Below are positions 11,716-21,591 of a stretch of 60,000 nucleotides of DNA, in pieces (the first letter of the stretch is position 1; every line of letters starts with the position of its first letter). The position numbers were made by a program, and so were the translations under genes. The stretch is from NCBI GenBank assembly GCA_914767715.1, contig OU612072.1, positions 20,710,001-20,770,000 on the forward strand, read 5' to 3'. The notes under the pieces were generated by a model. It searched no databases, was not told the DNA's origin, and worked only from the letters and a program-made list of their open reading frames with translations. This DNA comes from Membranipora membranacea (lineage: Eukaryota; Bryozoa; Gymnolaemata; Cheilostomatida; Membraniporidae).

Positions 11716-12154
11716 GTTACCCACAGCTGCTTTACATTATAGTTGCATGTTGTTGGTAGGAAATGACCTCTTGATAGTCGAGTCAGCTGGGGGAGAAAAG
11801 GAAAGAGGGGTCAACGTGGTAGGGTCTGTGACTTACAAGCCTTTTGTCATCTACTGGCATTCTCCAACCAAATCCGACAGCCTACTGGAAAATCCATTCA
11901 ACCATCCATCTCACACGACTCATCGCCAATTAAACTATTCAAAAATATTGAGTTTATTTTTCTTCCCCCTGAGGTTTTGTGGTATTTGTTCATGTGGCAT
12001 TTCTAGTTCTTATCAGTAAACAGAGAAGACAGTCATGCGGTCAAAGTGTGATGCCTGTGTAACCCAGTATCAAGAGTTAAATTCAAGAGGTCAACAACAT
12101 CTTACTTTAATTGTACAAAAATGTAGCCCGAGGCCCTGCCGAGTAAAAGGTTTG

Positions 12155-12400
12155 TGCGTAGCTGCTGCTACTTGATATCCTGATATAACTAAAAAATTTG
12201 TTGGCATCAACTTAACAGGAAAAAATGTTGAAGTGACAGATTTTAATCCACATGATTGTTTTAGGCTGGCAGGCTGCCAGATAAAAAGCCATTAATAACT
12301 ACTGTCATCCAACAATATCAGATTAATATCAAGGCATTAGATTCCTACACAGCAGGGAGCGAGGAAGTTCAGCATTTACTAAACTTATCTGGTCGGTAGG
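12155..12400 (+). pseudogene. Decayed coding segment of unknown family (copy 0)
   Basis: One frame reads VCVAAAT, a stop, then GINLTGKNVEVTDFNPHD. A second frame at about 12294-12396 reads TTVIQQYQINIKALDSYTAG and ends ..LLNLSGR at a stop. Both segments recur with mostly synonymous-looking differences in copies 1 and 2, so they were probably once exons. I do not recognise the family. Frame breaks between the pieces suggest a pseudogene or unresolved introns. Confidence 0.4.
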
Positions 12401-12499
12401 AGAAGCACATCACATCACAAAATAATATCTTAAAACCAGAACTAAAGCCAAAGGAATCAGAACGCAGTGCAATGCCTGTAGATAAGAGACTATAATGTA

Positions 12500-12530
12500 A
12501 ATGAATGAATGAATGAATTAATTAATTAAT
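12500..12530 (+). repeat. 4-bp microsatellite (atga)n/(atta)n
   Basis: Short run of atgaatgaatga followed by attaattaatta. It is absent from the equivalent site in copies 1 and 2, which read 'atgaatattaatc'. Confidence 0.9.
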
Positions 12531-12597
12531 CTGTAAATATTACACAGATTACTGTCTAAGGAGGAGAGATTGACCGGAATCTTATAAGCTTTACTTG

Positions 12598-12665
12598 AGG
12601 GATCACAGGGGACCAGCTCGATACTCTGAAGGATCACAGGGGACCAGGTCAATACTCTGAAGGAT
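12598..12665 (+). repeat. 31-bp doublet 'ggatcacaggggaccagctc' (copy 0)
   Basis: Two direct copies of a roughly 31-bp unit. The same doublet occurs at 14378-14440 and 17220-17285, so the doublet existed before the 2.9-kb unit was duplicated. It is followed in all three copies by AG|GTAAGT, a good splice-donor sequence. Confidence 0.8.
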
Positions 12666-13081
12666 TCAAGCCTCGATTATCTGTTAAGGTAAGTGTAGTG
12701 AAACATAGCTGCAAACGTTGATAGTGCAGCACTCTACACCAAAGCTGTAAAGAGTCCCAAGCCAAGTGACTAAGTTTTCTGCAGGAAAAACAGTGTGGAG
12801 TGAGCGATGGATACATTAAACAAGCTTGATCTGCTAGTTTTCTGATCTAATGTTGCCATCAAATTCTTATCACATTGAAGTCAGTAGCTTCCTCTTTTGC
12901 TGTTTTGGCACTAGAGAGCCCTTTGTATATAAAACATTCTGCCATTTCACGTAAGACAAACTCTCTCTCAGATAAACACCAACCTCCAAGATTACTTATG
13001 TAACATACTGCTGTTTTTTATAAACTTAAATGTTGTTAAATGGCATGATTCTGCTGAATACTATTCTGGTTAACACTGACG

Positions 13082-13297
13082 GTGGTACCCGAAGCCATCA
13101 ATGGTGCAGCAGGACACTACAAATATAGCCATTCCAAGGCTACACACAAGTTCAGGTGGAAATATGGCAAGGACCAAATACAAGTGCGATGTATCATAAA
13201 TGTGCATGATATCGTTGAGAGTTGTCCTCTCACAATAGAAGGAAAGATAACTAAATTGCCTAGAGGATGTTGTGATGGTATTGTGATTGGAGGGTAA
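13082..13297 (+). pseudogene. Unrecognised coding-like segment in tandem unit
   Basis: An open frame of 71 codons has polar, protein-like composition: THKFRWKYGKDQIQVRCIIN, then VESCPLTIEGKITKLP and GCCDGIVIGG. The equivalent segment in copy 2 (about 15994-16180) and copy 0 (about 8350-8540) keeps parts such as 'GKDQIQV' but is broken by stops and deletions. The pattern suggests a once-coding exon now decaying, best preserved here. I cannot name the family. No flanking splice sites were convincingly identified. Confidence 0.35.
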
Positions 13298-13959
13298 AAC
13301 ATATATGGAAGCATAACTACGTTTTGCTTAGGATGAATAAGCAAGGAAAGCAGTGATCAGAAAGCATTAAAATACGGATAAAATAAGGAAGGAATTATTG
13401 TCCCAGACTGTCATTCAGTCGTCTGATAGATTTTTCCCTATTTCAGTATTTAAATATGAATGACCATCACAATGACATGCCTGGGATATCACTAGTCAAT
13501 ATTATTAGTGCCAGTCTTATGTGACTTTGAATTTAATCAGTTACTCACAGCTGTCTTTTTAATCAACCACAGTTTAATGCTCTACATGTCAGGTTCATGT
13601 TGTTTATGAGAAACGACCTCTGGGTTTTAAGATTTTTGAATTAGCAGGCTACATTTAACTGACATCATATTGGGGTAACATAACAAATGTATTTTTCGTA
13701 GGCTATGGGTTTTGGTTTCGCCCTTTGTATATAAATTATTCCAATATTAGATTGTATATGAGGTGGCATTTCATCTTGAAATAATCTAATAATATTATAA
13801 TGCAATAATAGTTTCTGTCATTGATGAACAGAAAAATGTGTCATGAGGTCAAAGTGTGATGTCTGTGTTTCGTTTAATCAAGTCAAAGTCAAACTGTAAC
13901 TAAATCTGAATAAACATGTATATAAAAAGCCTTAGATACTTAACAAGCCAATAGAAATA

Positions 13960-14200
13960 TCAGGTTACTTGGCATCAATTTAACAGGAAAAGATGTTGTT
14001 GTGACATATTTTGAGCTGAATCATTTTTTTAGACTGGCAATCGGCCAGATGAAAGGGTTTTGCAACACAAGTGTGCAGCCAAGCCATTAATATCTATTGT
14101 CATCCAACAATATCAGATTAATATTGAGGCATTAGAGTCATACACAGCAGGGAGCGAGGAACTTCAGCAGTTACTAAACTTATCTGGTTGATAGGTGAAG
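13960..14200 (+). pseudogene. Decayed coding segment of unknown family (copy 1)
   Basis: One frame gives VVVTYFELNHFFRLAIGQMK. An overlapping frame from about 14040 gives RPDERVLQHKCAAKPLISIV, then QQYQINIEALESYTAG and ..LLNLSG before a stop. The equivalents in copy 0 (12294-12396) and copy 2 (about 16880-17040) keep the second frame, which favours past coding. Family unknown. Confidence 0.35.
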
Positions 14201-14764
14201 CACATCACATCACAAATTAATATCTTAACACCAGAACTAAGCCAAAGGAATCAGAACGCAGTGCATTGCTTGTAGATTAGAGACTATAATGTAACTATGA
14301 ATATTAATCTGTAAATATTTTACAGATTACTGTCTAAGGAGGAGAGACTGAGCAGAATCTTTTAAGTTTACCTGAGAGATTACAGGGGACCAGCTCAACA
14401 CTCTGAAGGATCACAGGGGACCAGCTCAACACTCTGAAAGATTCAACTATCAAATGTCTGTTTAGGTAAGTAGCATAAAACTTAGCTGCAAACATTGATA
14501 CCATAATTTAGTAAAACACGCTACAGCAAAGCTGATTGAGTCAGAAATCATGCGTCTAAGTTTTCGGTAGATAAGAGCAACTGCTCTGCCGAATTTCTGA
14601 TCTAAAGCCCTCTTCTCCTGTTAACAGGTTGAAATCAAATTTCATAAGTAGCCGTTTTGGGCAGTCCCAAGCGTGTGATGTGCATATATCTCTGTATCAA
14701 TAATCAAAGTCAACAATGTAAAAATACCTGACATGAAATTGTATGGCTGTAGCCTTTGGCTTTT

Positions 14765-14935
14765 GAGAAAGATATGTTTATGCGTAGCCGCTGCTACTAG
14801 ACTAAGCACCCCAATAAAAATGTCAAGGTTTTGGCAATTAGGTGACAGAAAAATGTTAATGTGACAGATTTTGACCCGCATGATTAACTCGGATTGGCAA
14901 GTGGCCAGATGAAGTGTTTGTTGATATCAACTGCA
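14765..14935 (+). pseudogene. Second internal copy of the 'VTDFNPHD' module (copy 1)
   Basis: Frames around 14780-14930 read CVAAAT, then a stop, and ..NVNVTDFDPHD with LASGQMKC. This is a diverged copy of the 12155-12300 module within the same unit. It shows that the unit itself arose partly by internal duplication. Confidence 0.35.
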
Positions 14936-15876
14936 ATCTAACAAAATCAAGCTAAAATTTTAATATCAGATTTATCACATAGCATGGAGCGAGGAATGTC
15001 AGTTTCATTATTTGGCAAATTTTTTGGTAGGAAAAAGACAAGAGTTCAACGTGTGATGATTTTGTATCATTATACCAAAAGTCAAAGTCAAACTTTGTGT
15101 CCTTAGCAGCTTGGGCAGGTTATGGTTGTTTCGATCAACCACTAATTATCATACAGAACCTATCAGACTAATATTTTATCAAAAGACAGAGTGACCAGTG
15201 ATGGTAGATATCAGTATTTAGTGATGACCATAATATGACCTAGAGTTTGTAAATTTTGACTTAATTAGTTACTAACAGCTGTGTTTGTTTTTATTGGCTA
15301 ATCCTTGTGATCTCATGGTCTAGTGGATATATAAGATTTTTTTACGATTAACTAATACTTTCTTTGTGGCCTGATGATGTTTAATTCAGCTGCCTATTGA
15401 ATGATTCACAAGCTGAGGTTATATCATTTGTGATTTGTATAATATGACAAATCATTCAGTTGGCATAAGAGAACCCTTGCAGGGCCGTAGTTTAGAAATA
15501 AACTGTAGGAGAGACAAAAGTGTGAGGCTAGTCAAAGCATCACCAGGAGGGGTGCTGTAAGCTCCTCTCTGAGCAATTTAAGGAATACAATTAGCAAATG
15601 GGAATCTCAGACGAGCTGATTCTGACATGGAATATTCAATTATAGTTTTGTGTAGGAGAGACAGGGTGGGGTGAGAGGTAGATACACTAAAAGAAATTGG
15701 TCTGATAGTTTCTGGTTTTAATGCCGTCATCACCTAGTTAGCACACTGAAGTAAGTGCAAACCATCAGTCGTTTTCTCTCTTGTTGATTTGTTCATTAGA
15801 CCCAAACATTTCTCAAAGAAATTTTCTTTTTAACTAAAACATTTACATTTGGTAATGCTATCCGATTTGAATCCCC

Positions 15877-15890
15877 CCCCCCCCCCAACA
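15877..15890 (+). repeat. Poly-C tract
   Basis: A run of about 14 consecutive C near the junction between copies 1 and 2. The equivalent place in copy 0 (about 12970) lacks the run. Confidence 0.9.
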
Positions 15891-17599
15891 ACCTAGCAAA
15901 TTACTCATGTAACACACTGCTGTTGTTTTTTGAAACTGAAATGATTTTTAAATAGCATGATTCTGCTAAATACTATTCTGGTGTACACTGAAAATGGTAG
16001 CTGAAGCTATAAATGGTGCAACAGGTCATCATACAACAGTTAAAACTATTCATAGGTTACACAATAAGCAAAGGTGGATATTTGGCAAGGACCAAATACA
16101 AGTAGGATGTATCATATTTATGATATAGTTCAGAGTCGTCCTCTTTCAATAGAAGGAATGACAACTCAATTACCTAGGATGTATAAGCAAGGAAAGCAGT
16201 GATCAGAAAGCCTTAAAATACAGATAAAATAAGGAAGGAATTATTGATCCAGACTGTCATTCATTTGTCTGATAGATTTTTCCCTATTTCAGTATTTAAA
16301 TATGAATGACCCATCACAATGACATGCCTGGGATATCGCTAGTCAATATTATTAGTGCCAGTCTTATATGGCTTTGATTTTCATTAGTTACTCACAGCTG
16401 TCTTTTTAATCAACCACAGTTTAATGCTATACATATCAGGTTCATGTTGTGTATGAGAAACGAACTCTGGGTTTAAGATTTCCGAATTAGCAGGCTACAT
16501 TTAAAAGACATCATATTGGGGTAACATAACAAATGTACTTTTTGTAGGCTATGGGTTTGGTTTGACCCTTTGTATATAAACTATTCCAATATTAGATTGT
16601 GTATGAGGTGGCATTTCATCTTGAAATAATCTAATAATATAATAATATAATAATAGTTTCTGTCATTGATGTAACAGAAAAATGTGTCATGAGGTCAAAG
16701 TGTGATGTCTGTGTTTCGTTTAATCAAGTCAAAGTCAAACTGTAACTAAATCTGAATAATCATGTATATAAAAAGCCTTAGATACTTAACAAGCCAATAG
16801 AAATATCAAGTTATTTGGCATCAATTTAACAGGAAAAGATGTTCTTGTGACATATTTTGAGCTGAATCATTTCTTTAGACATGCAATCGGTCAGATGAAA
16901 GGGTTTTGCAACACAAGTGTGCAGCCAAGCCATTAATATCTATTGTCATTCAACAATATCAGATTAATATTGAGGCATTAGAGTCATACGCAGCAGGGAG
17001 CGAGGAAGTTCAGCAGTTACTAAACTTATCTGGTTGATAGGTGAAGCACATCACATCAAAAATTAATATCTTAGCACCAGAACTAAGCCAAAGGAATCAG
17101 AACGCAGTGCATCGCTTGTAGATTAGAGACTATAATGTAACTATGAATATTAATCTGTAAATATTTCACAGATTACTGTCTAAGGAGTAGAGATTAAGCA
17201 GAATCTTCTAAGTTTACCTGAGAGATCACAGGGGACCAGCTCGATACTCTGAAGGATCACAGGGGACCAGCTCAACACTCTGAGGGATTCAACCCTCAAT
17301 TATCTGTTAAGGTAAGTAGCGTAAAACTAAACTGCAAACATTGATACCATAATTTAGTAAAACACTCTACAGCAAAGCTGATTGAGTCAGAAATCATGCG
17401 GCTGAGTTTTCGGTAGATAAGAGCAACTGCTCTGCCGAATTTCTGATCTAAAGCTCTCTTCTCCTGTTAACAGGTTGAAATCAAATTTCAGCAGTAGCAA
17501 TTTTAGGCAGCCCCAAGCGTGTGATGTATATATATATATATATCTCTGTAACAATAATCAAAGTCAACCATGTAACAAAATCTTACATGAAATGCATGG

Positions 17600-17797
17600 A
17601 TGCCTGGCCTTTGGCTTATTAAAAAAATATGTTTGTGCATAGCCGCTGCTACTAGACTAAGCACTCCAATAAAAATCTCAAGTTTTCGGCTACTATGTGA
17701 CGGGAAAAATGTTGTTGTGACAGATTTTAACCCACATGATCAACTCAGATTGGCAAGTGGCCAGATGAAGTGTTTGTTCATATCAACTGGCATCTAA
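17600..17797 (+). pseudogene. 'VTDFNPHD' module, best-preserved frame (copy 2)
   Basis: A 65-codon frame reads CLCIAAATRLSTPIKISSF, then LLCDGKNVVVTDFNPHDQ and LASGQMKC before a stop. It is homologous to 14765-14935 and 12155-12300. The family is unknown. I infer a former exon, since the reading frame is shared while nearby DNA has diverged, but no donor or acceptor could be fixed. Confidence 0.35.
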
Positions 17798-18102
17798 CAA
17801 AATCAAGCTAACACTGTAGCATCAAATTCATCACATAGCATCGAGCGAGGAATGTCAGTTTCATTATTTGGCAGATTTTTTTGTAGGAAAAAAATGAGCT
17901 CCACGTGTGATGTCTGCGTATCATTTTACCAAAAGTCACAGTCAAACTTTGTGTCCCTCAAGCTGCTTTGGCGGTTATGGTTGTTTCTAGCAAACACAAA
18001 TTATTTCACAGAACCTGTCAGAAAAATAATTCATCAAAGACAGACTTACCGAGATGAAGTTTAATCCAACTTCCTGCATTCCCGTTGCTCCCTCTCACTG
18101 GT

Positions 18103-18215
18103 CTCGCTGCAGGTGTGACCGGCGGTGTGACCGGTGGATCGACCGGCAGTGTGACCGGCATCGTGCCCGGCAGCTTGACCAGCGGCTGCCCAGTGTGGTG
18201 ACCAGTGACCAAAGT
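18103..18215 (+). repeat. GC-rich 12-bp minisatellite (GTGTGACCGGCG-like)
   Basis: About nine degenerate copies of a 12-bp unit built on GTGTGACCGGC. Its base composition is unlike its surroundings, and it is absent from copy 1. Confidence 0.8.
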
Positions 18216-19174
18216 CAATATTTAGTGCCTATCATAAATAACCTTGAATTCATCTTGAATCGATGAATGTTAACTTATTATTTACACCCAGTGGTGTTTT
18301 TAATTATTAGCCAATGACGTGACATCACATATCAGTGATATAGATCAGATATGTTACAATTGTCTAATAATGACCCTGTGGCCTGATGATGTTCAATTCA
18401 GCTGTCCATAAAATGATTCATGGCGAATTGTTGTATATAATTTCTGCTTTTTAGCGGTAGATAGCCCTTTGTATAGAAGCTAATCTGATATTACATAGCC
18501 AGTGTGAAGCATTCTATCACAGAGTAAGGATATCATTTCTCTGTTTTTCCTTCTTAATATAATCTGCTATATGAGCGATGTATATGTGTATTACTAGTAT
18601 TCGGATGGGACAGTCATTGGGTCAGAGTTTGATGTATATATATGTATCAGGAAACAAAGTATCAAAATCTGAATGAAGCTGTATGAAAATATAGCCTTAG
18701 GCGCTTAATCCTAGCGGGCGGTTACTTGACATGCCACTATAAATAAACCGTTTCTGGCAAACCATTAACAGCAAAATATTGTTGTCATTTCAGACTGGCA
18801 GGCAGCCAGATTAAATGGTATTTTCAACACAAGTGTGCTGCCAAGGCTATCAATATGAACTAATATCAAACAGTATAAGACTAACATTGAGGAAACAAAT
18901 TCATAGCATAGCGGTTGCAGATAGCAGATTTAAGTTATTACAAATTAGTGTACTTCATATCTCCATATTAGCAAATAAATTAGTATCTGGTAATGCTTAC
19001 ATACATCCTCATTATGAGCATGTGCTATTCATTCTCAACATGACACTTCCTTGCCCATCTGTCTCAATCAACCAATAGTGTGATAATCCAGGTGATAAAA
19101 TCAAATAAACCCTAATATGAATTTTCAATATAAATCATCCTATTGAAATCCAATTATGCTAATTCATTTGCATA

Positions 19175-19182
19175 GAGGAATC
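19175..19182 (+). repeat. Target-site duplication GAGGAATC, left
   Basis: Repeated exactly at 20160-20167, outside the right terminal repeat. Confidence 0.85.
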
Positions 19183-20159
19183 CAGACCTGGGTCCAAGTC
19201 ATGGTAAGTCAACTCATCTTCAAGTCAAGTCAAGTCAAACTCACGACTTGACTTGACTTAACAAAATTATGACTTGACTTGACTTGATGTCGAAAAGAAA
19301 TAGACAACACTTGACTTGACGAAAAATTGACTTTGACTTGACTTGGAAGTTGTCCTGACTTTGGTCAAGTCAACATAAGTCAATGTGTGAAATTTTATAA
19401 CATAATGTAGAAAGAGATATAGGAAGGATAATCATGACTGAGAACCCCAACTCTGAAACCCAACTCTGAAACCCCAACTCCGAAACAGAAAACCCAACTT
19501 CTCAGCTATGGGTAAGTAGTCAGAGTTTCTGCCTTACATATTAGTTGTCTTCTCTTGTTATCTTGTAATCAGTAAAATGAAAAATGTATCCCAAGATGCA
19601 ATATTAATATAGTCTGATCATAAAGTGCAAGTTTATTCAGAAGACTGCTTGTATCATCATCAACATCATCATCATCATCAGACAGAAATCCTTCTAGTCT
19701 AAGGATGTTTCACACTTTTTCTTTTTGTGCTTCTCACAACAACAGAAGGCTGGACTTTCTTTTTTGAAATTCACTTCCAAGCAATTCCATAACATACACC
19801 ACCCATCGTGAACTGAAATTAGTTTATGGATTGCACATAATGTATTGTTTGATAATGATTGCATTCTCTGGGTGCTCCATTCCATCAGTCAAGGGATGTA
19901 GAGCAGTAGAGCAACTCCTGAGGACCTAACTAACTCCTCGACAAAATTCCGAGTTGATTTTCACGGTTAATGAGCGTGACTTTGCCATGACTTGTAAGTC
20001 ACCCATCTTTGACTTGACTTGATTTACAAAAATCATGACTTGACGGCGAAAAAAAAAAGACACCAATTGACTTGACTTGACTTGGTGTAAATGTGACTTG
20101 ACTTGACTTAGCATCGACAATGACTTGACTTGACTTGCGATGACTTGGACCCAGGTCTG
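19183..20159. mobile_element. Non-autonomous hAT-like element (977 bp)
   Basis: Perfect terminal inverted repeats CAGACCTGGGTCCAAGTCA (19183-19201 and the reverse complement ending at 20159) flanked by an exact 8-bp duplication. hAT elements typically start with CAG and make 8-bp duplications. Both subterminal regions (about 19200-19380 and 19975-20140) are packed with AAGTCAAGTC/GACTTGACTT repeats in inverted orientation, as expected for transposase-binding repeats. The interior has no transposase frame. It contains a 14-16 bp repeat (aaccccaactctg, 19440-19500) and a (cat)n run (19654-19680). Confidence 0.9.
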
Positions 20160-20339
20160 GAGGAATCCATTTGTTTGAGACATGATCCAAAGCCAATCAA
20201 TGGTCACCGATGCCATCGTCAAGGAGATGGATGTAACCATTTCAAAACAGGAAGCAAACCGTTAACTGACTTCCTATTGATCAATTCCCAGATCTCAAGA
20301 AGAGTGGATTTCACATTTTTATAAGTGGTTATTTGTTTG

Positions 20340-20812
20340 ATTCATACAATGACACCACACATAGCAGTGCAGAATGACACCAAACGATCTTATCCACTCC
20401 AACTAAAAGGAGGTTTGGAACAAATATCAGATTCTGACGTTTTTGACCGATGGACTCGTATTAAACATCTAGTGGTGGGAGACCAGGTGAGAGTGTTAAA
20501 GCTGAGAGCTACTCCCAAATTGAACTGAAGAAATATGTGTCATCGAATCAGTAAATATCACCTCTGACATATACTCTGGTTGACTACAGCGTAAACTTCA
20601 TCAGAGGTTCATGGGATTCATGGGAGAAGTTGGAAAACCTTACATATATAGGATAGAAAAGTTTATCAGGAAGAAAAAAATTGGTAGGAAATGGAAACAT
20701 CTTGTCACGTTTGCTGGCTACAGTGATGCATTCAGCTCATGCGTTGATAACATTACTATGAACTGCAACCGATGTGATACAATTACAATTTGCAGATTTG
20801 TTAAAGACTAGT
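20340..20812 (+). pseudogene. Integrase C-terminus with chromodomain-like tail, decayed
   Basis: Three forward-frame pieces follow the order seen at the C-terminal end of retroviral-type integrases carried by Polinton/Maverick-like and related elements. First is YNDTTHSS.. (from 20346), the usual 'YN.T.HSS' end of the core. Next is DRWTRIKHLVVGDQVRVLKL (about 20440-20505), the SH3-like 'f..GD.VRv.K' part. Last is PYIYRIEKFIRKKKIGRKWK, then HLVTFAGYSDAFSSCVD (about 20638-20750), a chromodomain-like 'Y.VEKil.kR....LVkw.GY..sfnSWv'. Stops and frame changes separate the pieces. The core catalytic part is not found upstream, where the hAT-like element ends at 20159. The exact element class is uncertain. 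Confidence 0.55.
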
Positions 20813-21289
20813 TAAAGGGAAATATTGAGCACTGAGGAGCATACATCAGCCTGGTCCACTCCATTGTCTCCTGTAACCAAACATACCCTACCACCTTTAA
20901 GTTCGGCTTTTACGTAGTCCGTTGTGAATGCTTAAATACAACATACAGTGGTGCGCATACCACTGCACAAAACATCGGTCTTCAGGTCTTTTTTAGAAAC
21001 CATGTGCCAATCCATGTTTTCCGGCCCTCAGTGCAAATTGACAGTTTTGGTATTTTTACATAATCAATATTTTTTAGCTGTCGCGCAACCAGGGAGGCTC
21101 CAACTCTTCAATGTATCAGTGCATCAATGTTCACCTCGTCACTCGATGTTTGTACTTTTAGCCAAACTAGTGCAGGGAAGTTTGCTTTCCATCAAATTAT
21201 CGGCACAAAGTCGCCATCCTCATGGCAGCCGCCCCTCGCACCTTATACCAATACTCAAATTCACCACATTGAGCATTACAAATCAGGGA

Positions 21290-21400
21290 CTTGTTTGCGC
21301 TACAGCCAATGGGCGGACTGTGACCTCAATCTCACTCAGCCTGCCTTTTATACGAGGTCCAACCTAGTAAGCCTATGTTCGCATTTCCTAAGATCTAACT
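21290..21400 (+). promoter_or_regulatory. Possible promoter of the LRR locus (CCAAT, GC box, TATA-like)
   Basis: AGCCAATGGGCGG (about 21304-21316) combines a CCAAT box and a GC-box core, and a TTTTATA word lies about 33 bp downstream (21346-21352). The first candidate ATG of the LRR gene is at 21549. The surrounding 20900-21400 is unusually GC-rich for the window and open in more than one frame, which could also reflect decayed coding sequence. This is sequence pattern only. Confidence 0.3.
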
Positions 21401-21548
21401 CACACAGAGATTAAACTGCTTCAATTTGAGTATTAAAGGCATAATCCCAATCAGCCTTCTACCCATGTAGTTTGCTAATCATCATCTTATTATTTTATTT
21501 CAGCGTGCTGACCCTGTTTATCTATGTGACTAACGTCTTACTACTATT

Positions 21549-21591
21549 ATGGAGCCTGTCAGAGAAGAAGTAAATGAGAGCAAACAAAAAA
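21549..21591 (+). CDS. Candidate first exon of the LRR gene
   Basis: ATG opens a 14-codon frame (MEPVREEVNESKQK) plus one base, ending at a strong donor A|GTGAGT. The phase left over (one base) is exactly what the next exon at 23643 requires (it opens with two bases, GA), giving RYW across the junction. A CCAAT/TATA-like arrangement lies about 200 bp upstream. The first exon is short and lacks a signal peptide, consistent with an intracellular protein. The link is an inference from phase; a transcript would settle it. Confidence 0.35.

Larger units (their letters stand above)
10612..11729. mobile_element. Non-autonomous hAT-like element (1118 bp)
   Basis: The left end reads CATGGGTGGGCAACC and the right end, reverse-complemented, CAGCTGTGGGTAACC. 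These are variants of the hAT terminal pattern CAGgggTGGGcAACC. Both ends are flanked by the exact 8-bp duplication CTTTACAT. The tandem unit continues on either side, and copies 1 and 2 carry the empty site. No transposase frame is present. The interior is filled by two minisatellites: a G-rich 12-bp one and a 21-22 bp AT-rich one. Confidence 0.8.
8240..12990 (+). repeat. Tandem unit, copy 0 (with large insertions)
   Basis: Sequence around 8300 ('catgattctg.gaa..ctttctgg..aacactga'), 8430 ('atggcaaggacc'), 8490 ('gagttgtcctctc') and 8665 ('cccagactgtcaatcagt') matches the same landmarks, in the same order, at 13044-13420 and 15956-16260. The match is interrupted at about 8735 and resumes near 10510. 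It is interrupted again by the hAT-like element at 10612-11729 and resumes to about 12990. Compared with copies 1 and 2 this copy lacks about 1 kb equivalent to 14600-15640. Coding-like pieces inside are decayed. Confidence 0.7.
12991..15900 (+). repeat. Tandem unit, copy 1 (about 2.9 kb)
   Basis: Landmarks at 13044, 13170, 13230, 13405, 13560, 13850, 14150, 14380 and 14640 recur 2.85-2.91 kb further on in copy 2 with high identity. The 13044 'catgattctgct' landmark has its partner near 15956. Boundaries are arbitrary because the array is tandem. Confidence 0.85.
15901..18800 (+). repeat. Tandem unit, copy 2 (about 2.9 kb)
   Basis: Near-continuous match to copy 1 from about 15956 (partner 13044) to about 18050 (partner 15180), then weaker matches to about 18800. 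A GC-rich 12-bp minisatellite (18103-18215) is found only in this copy. A further diverged fragment at 18760-18850 ('actggcaggcagccagattaaatgg') resembles the 14030 module. Confidence 0.8.

Noticed and set aside
20948-21367. 139-codon frame (and an overlapping 95-codon frame)
   Set aside because: Two overlapping frames are open in a GC-richer stretch and neither has a motif I know. I treat the area as possible promoter or decayed sequence and do not call a gene.
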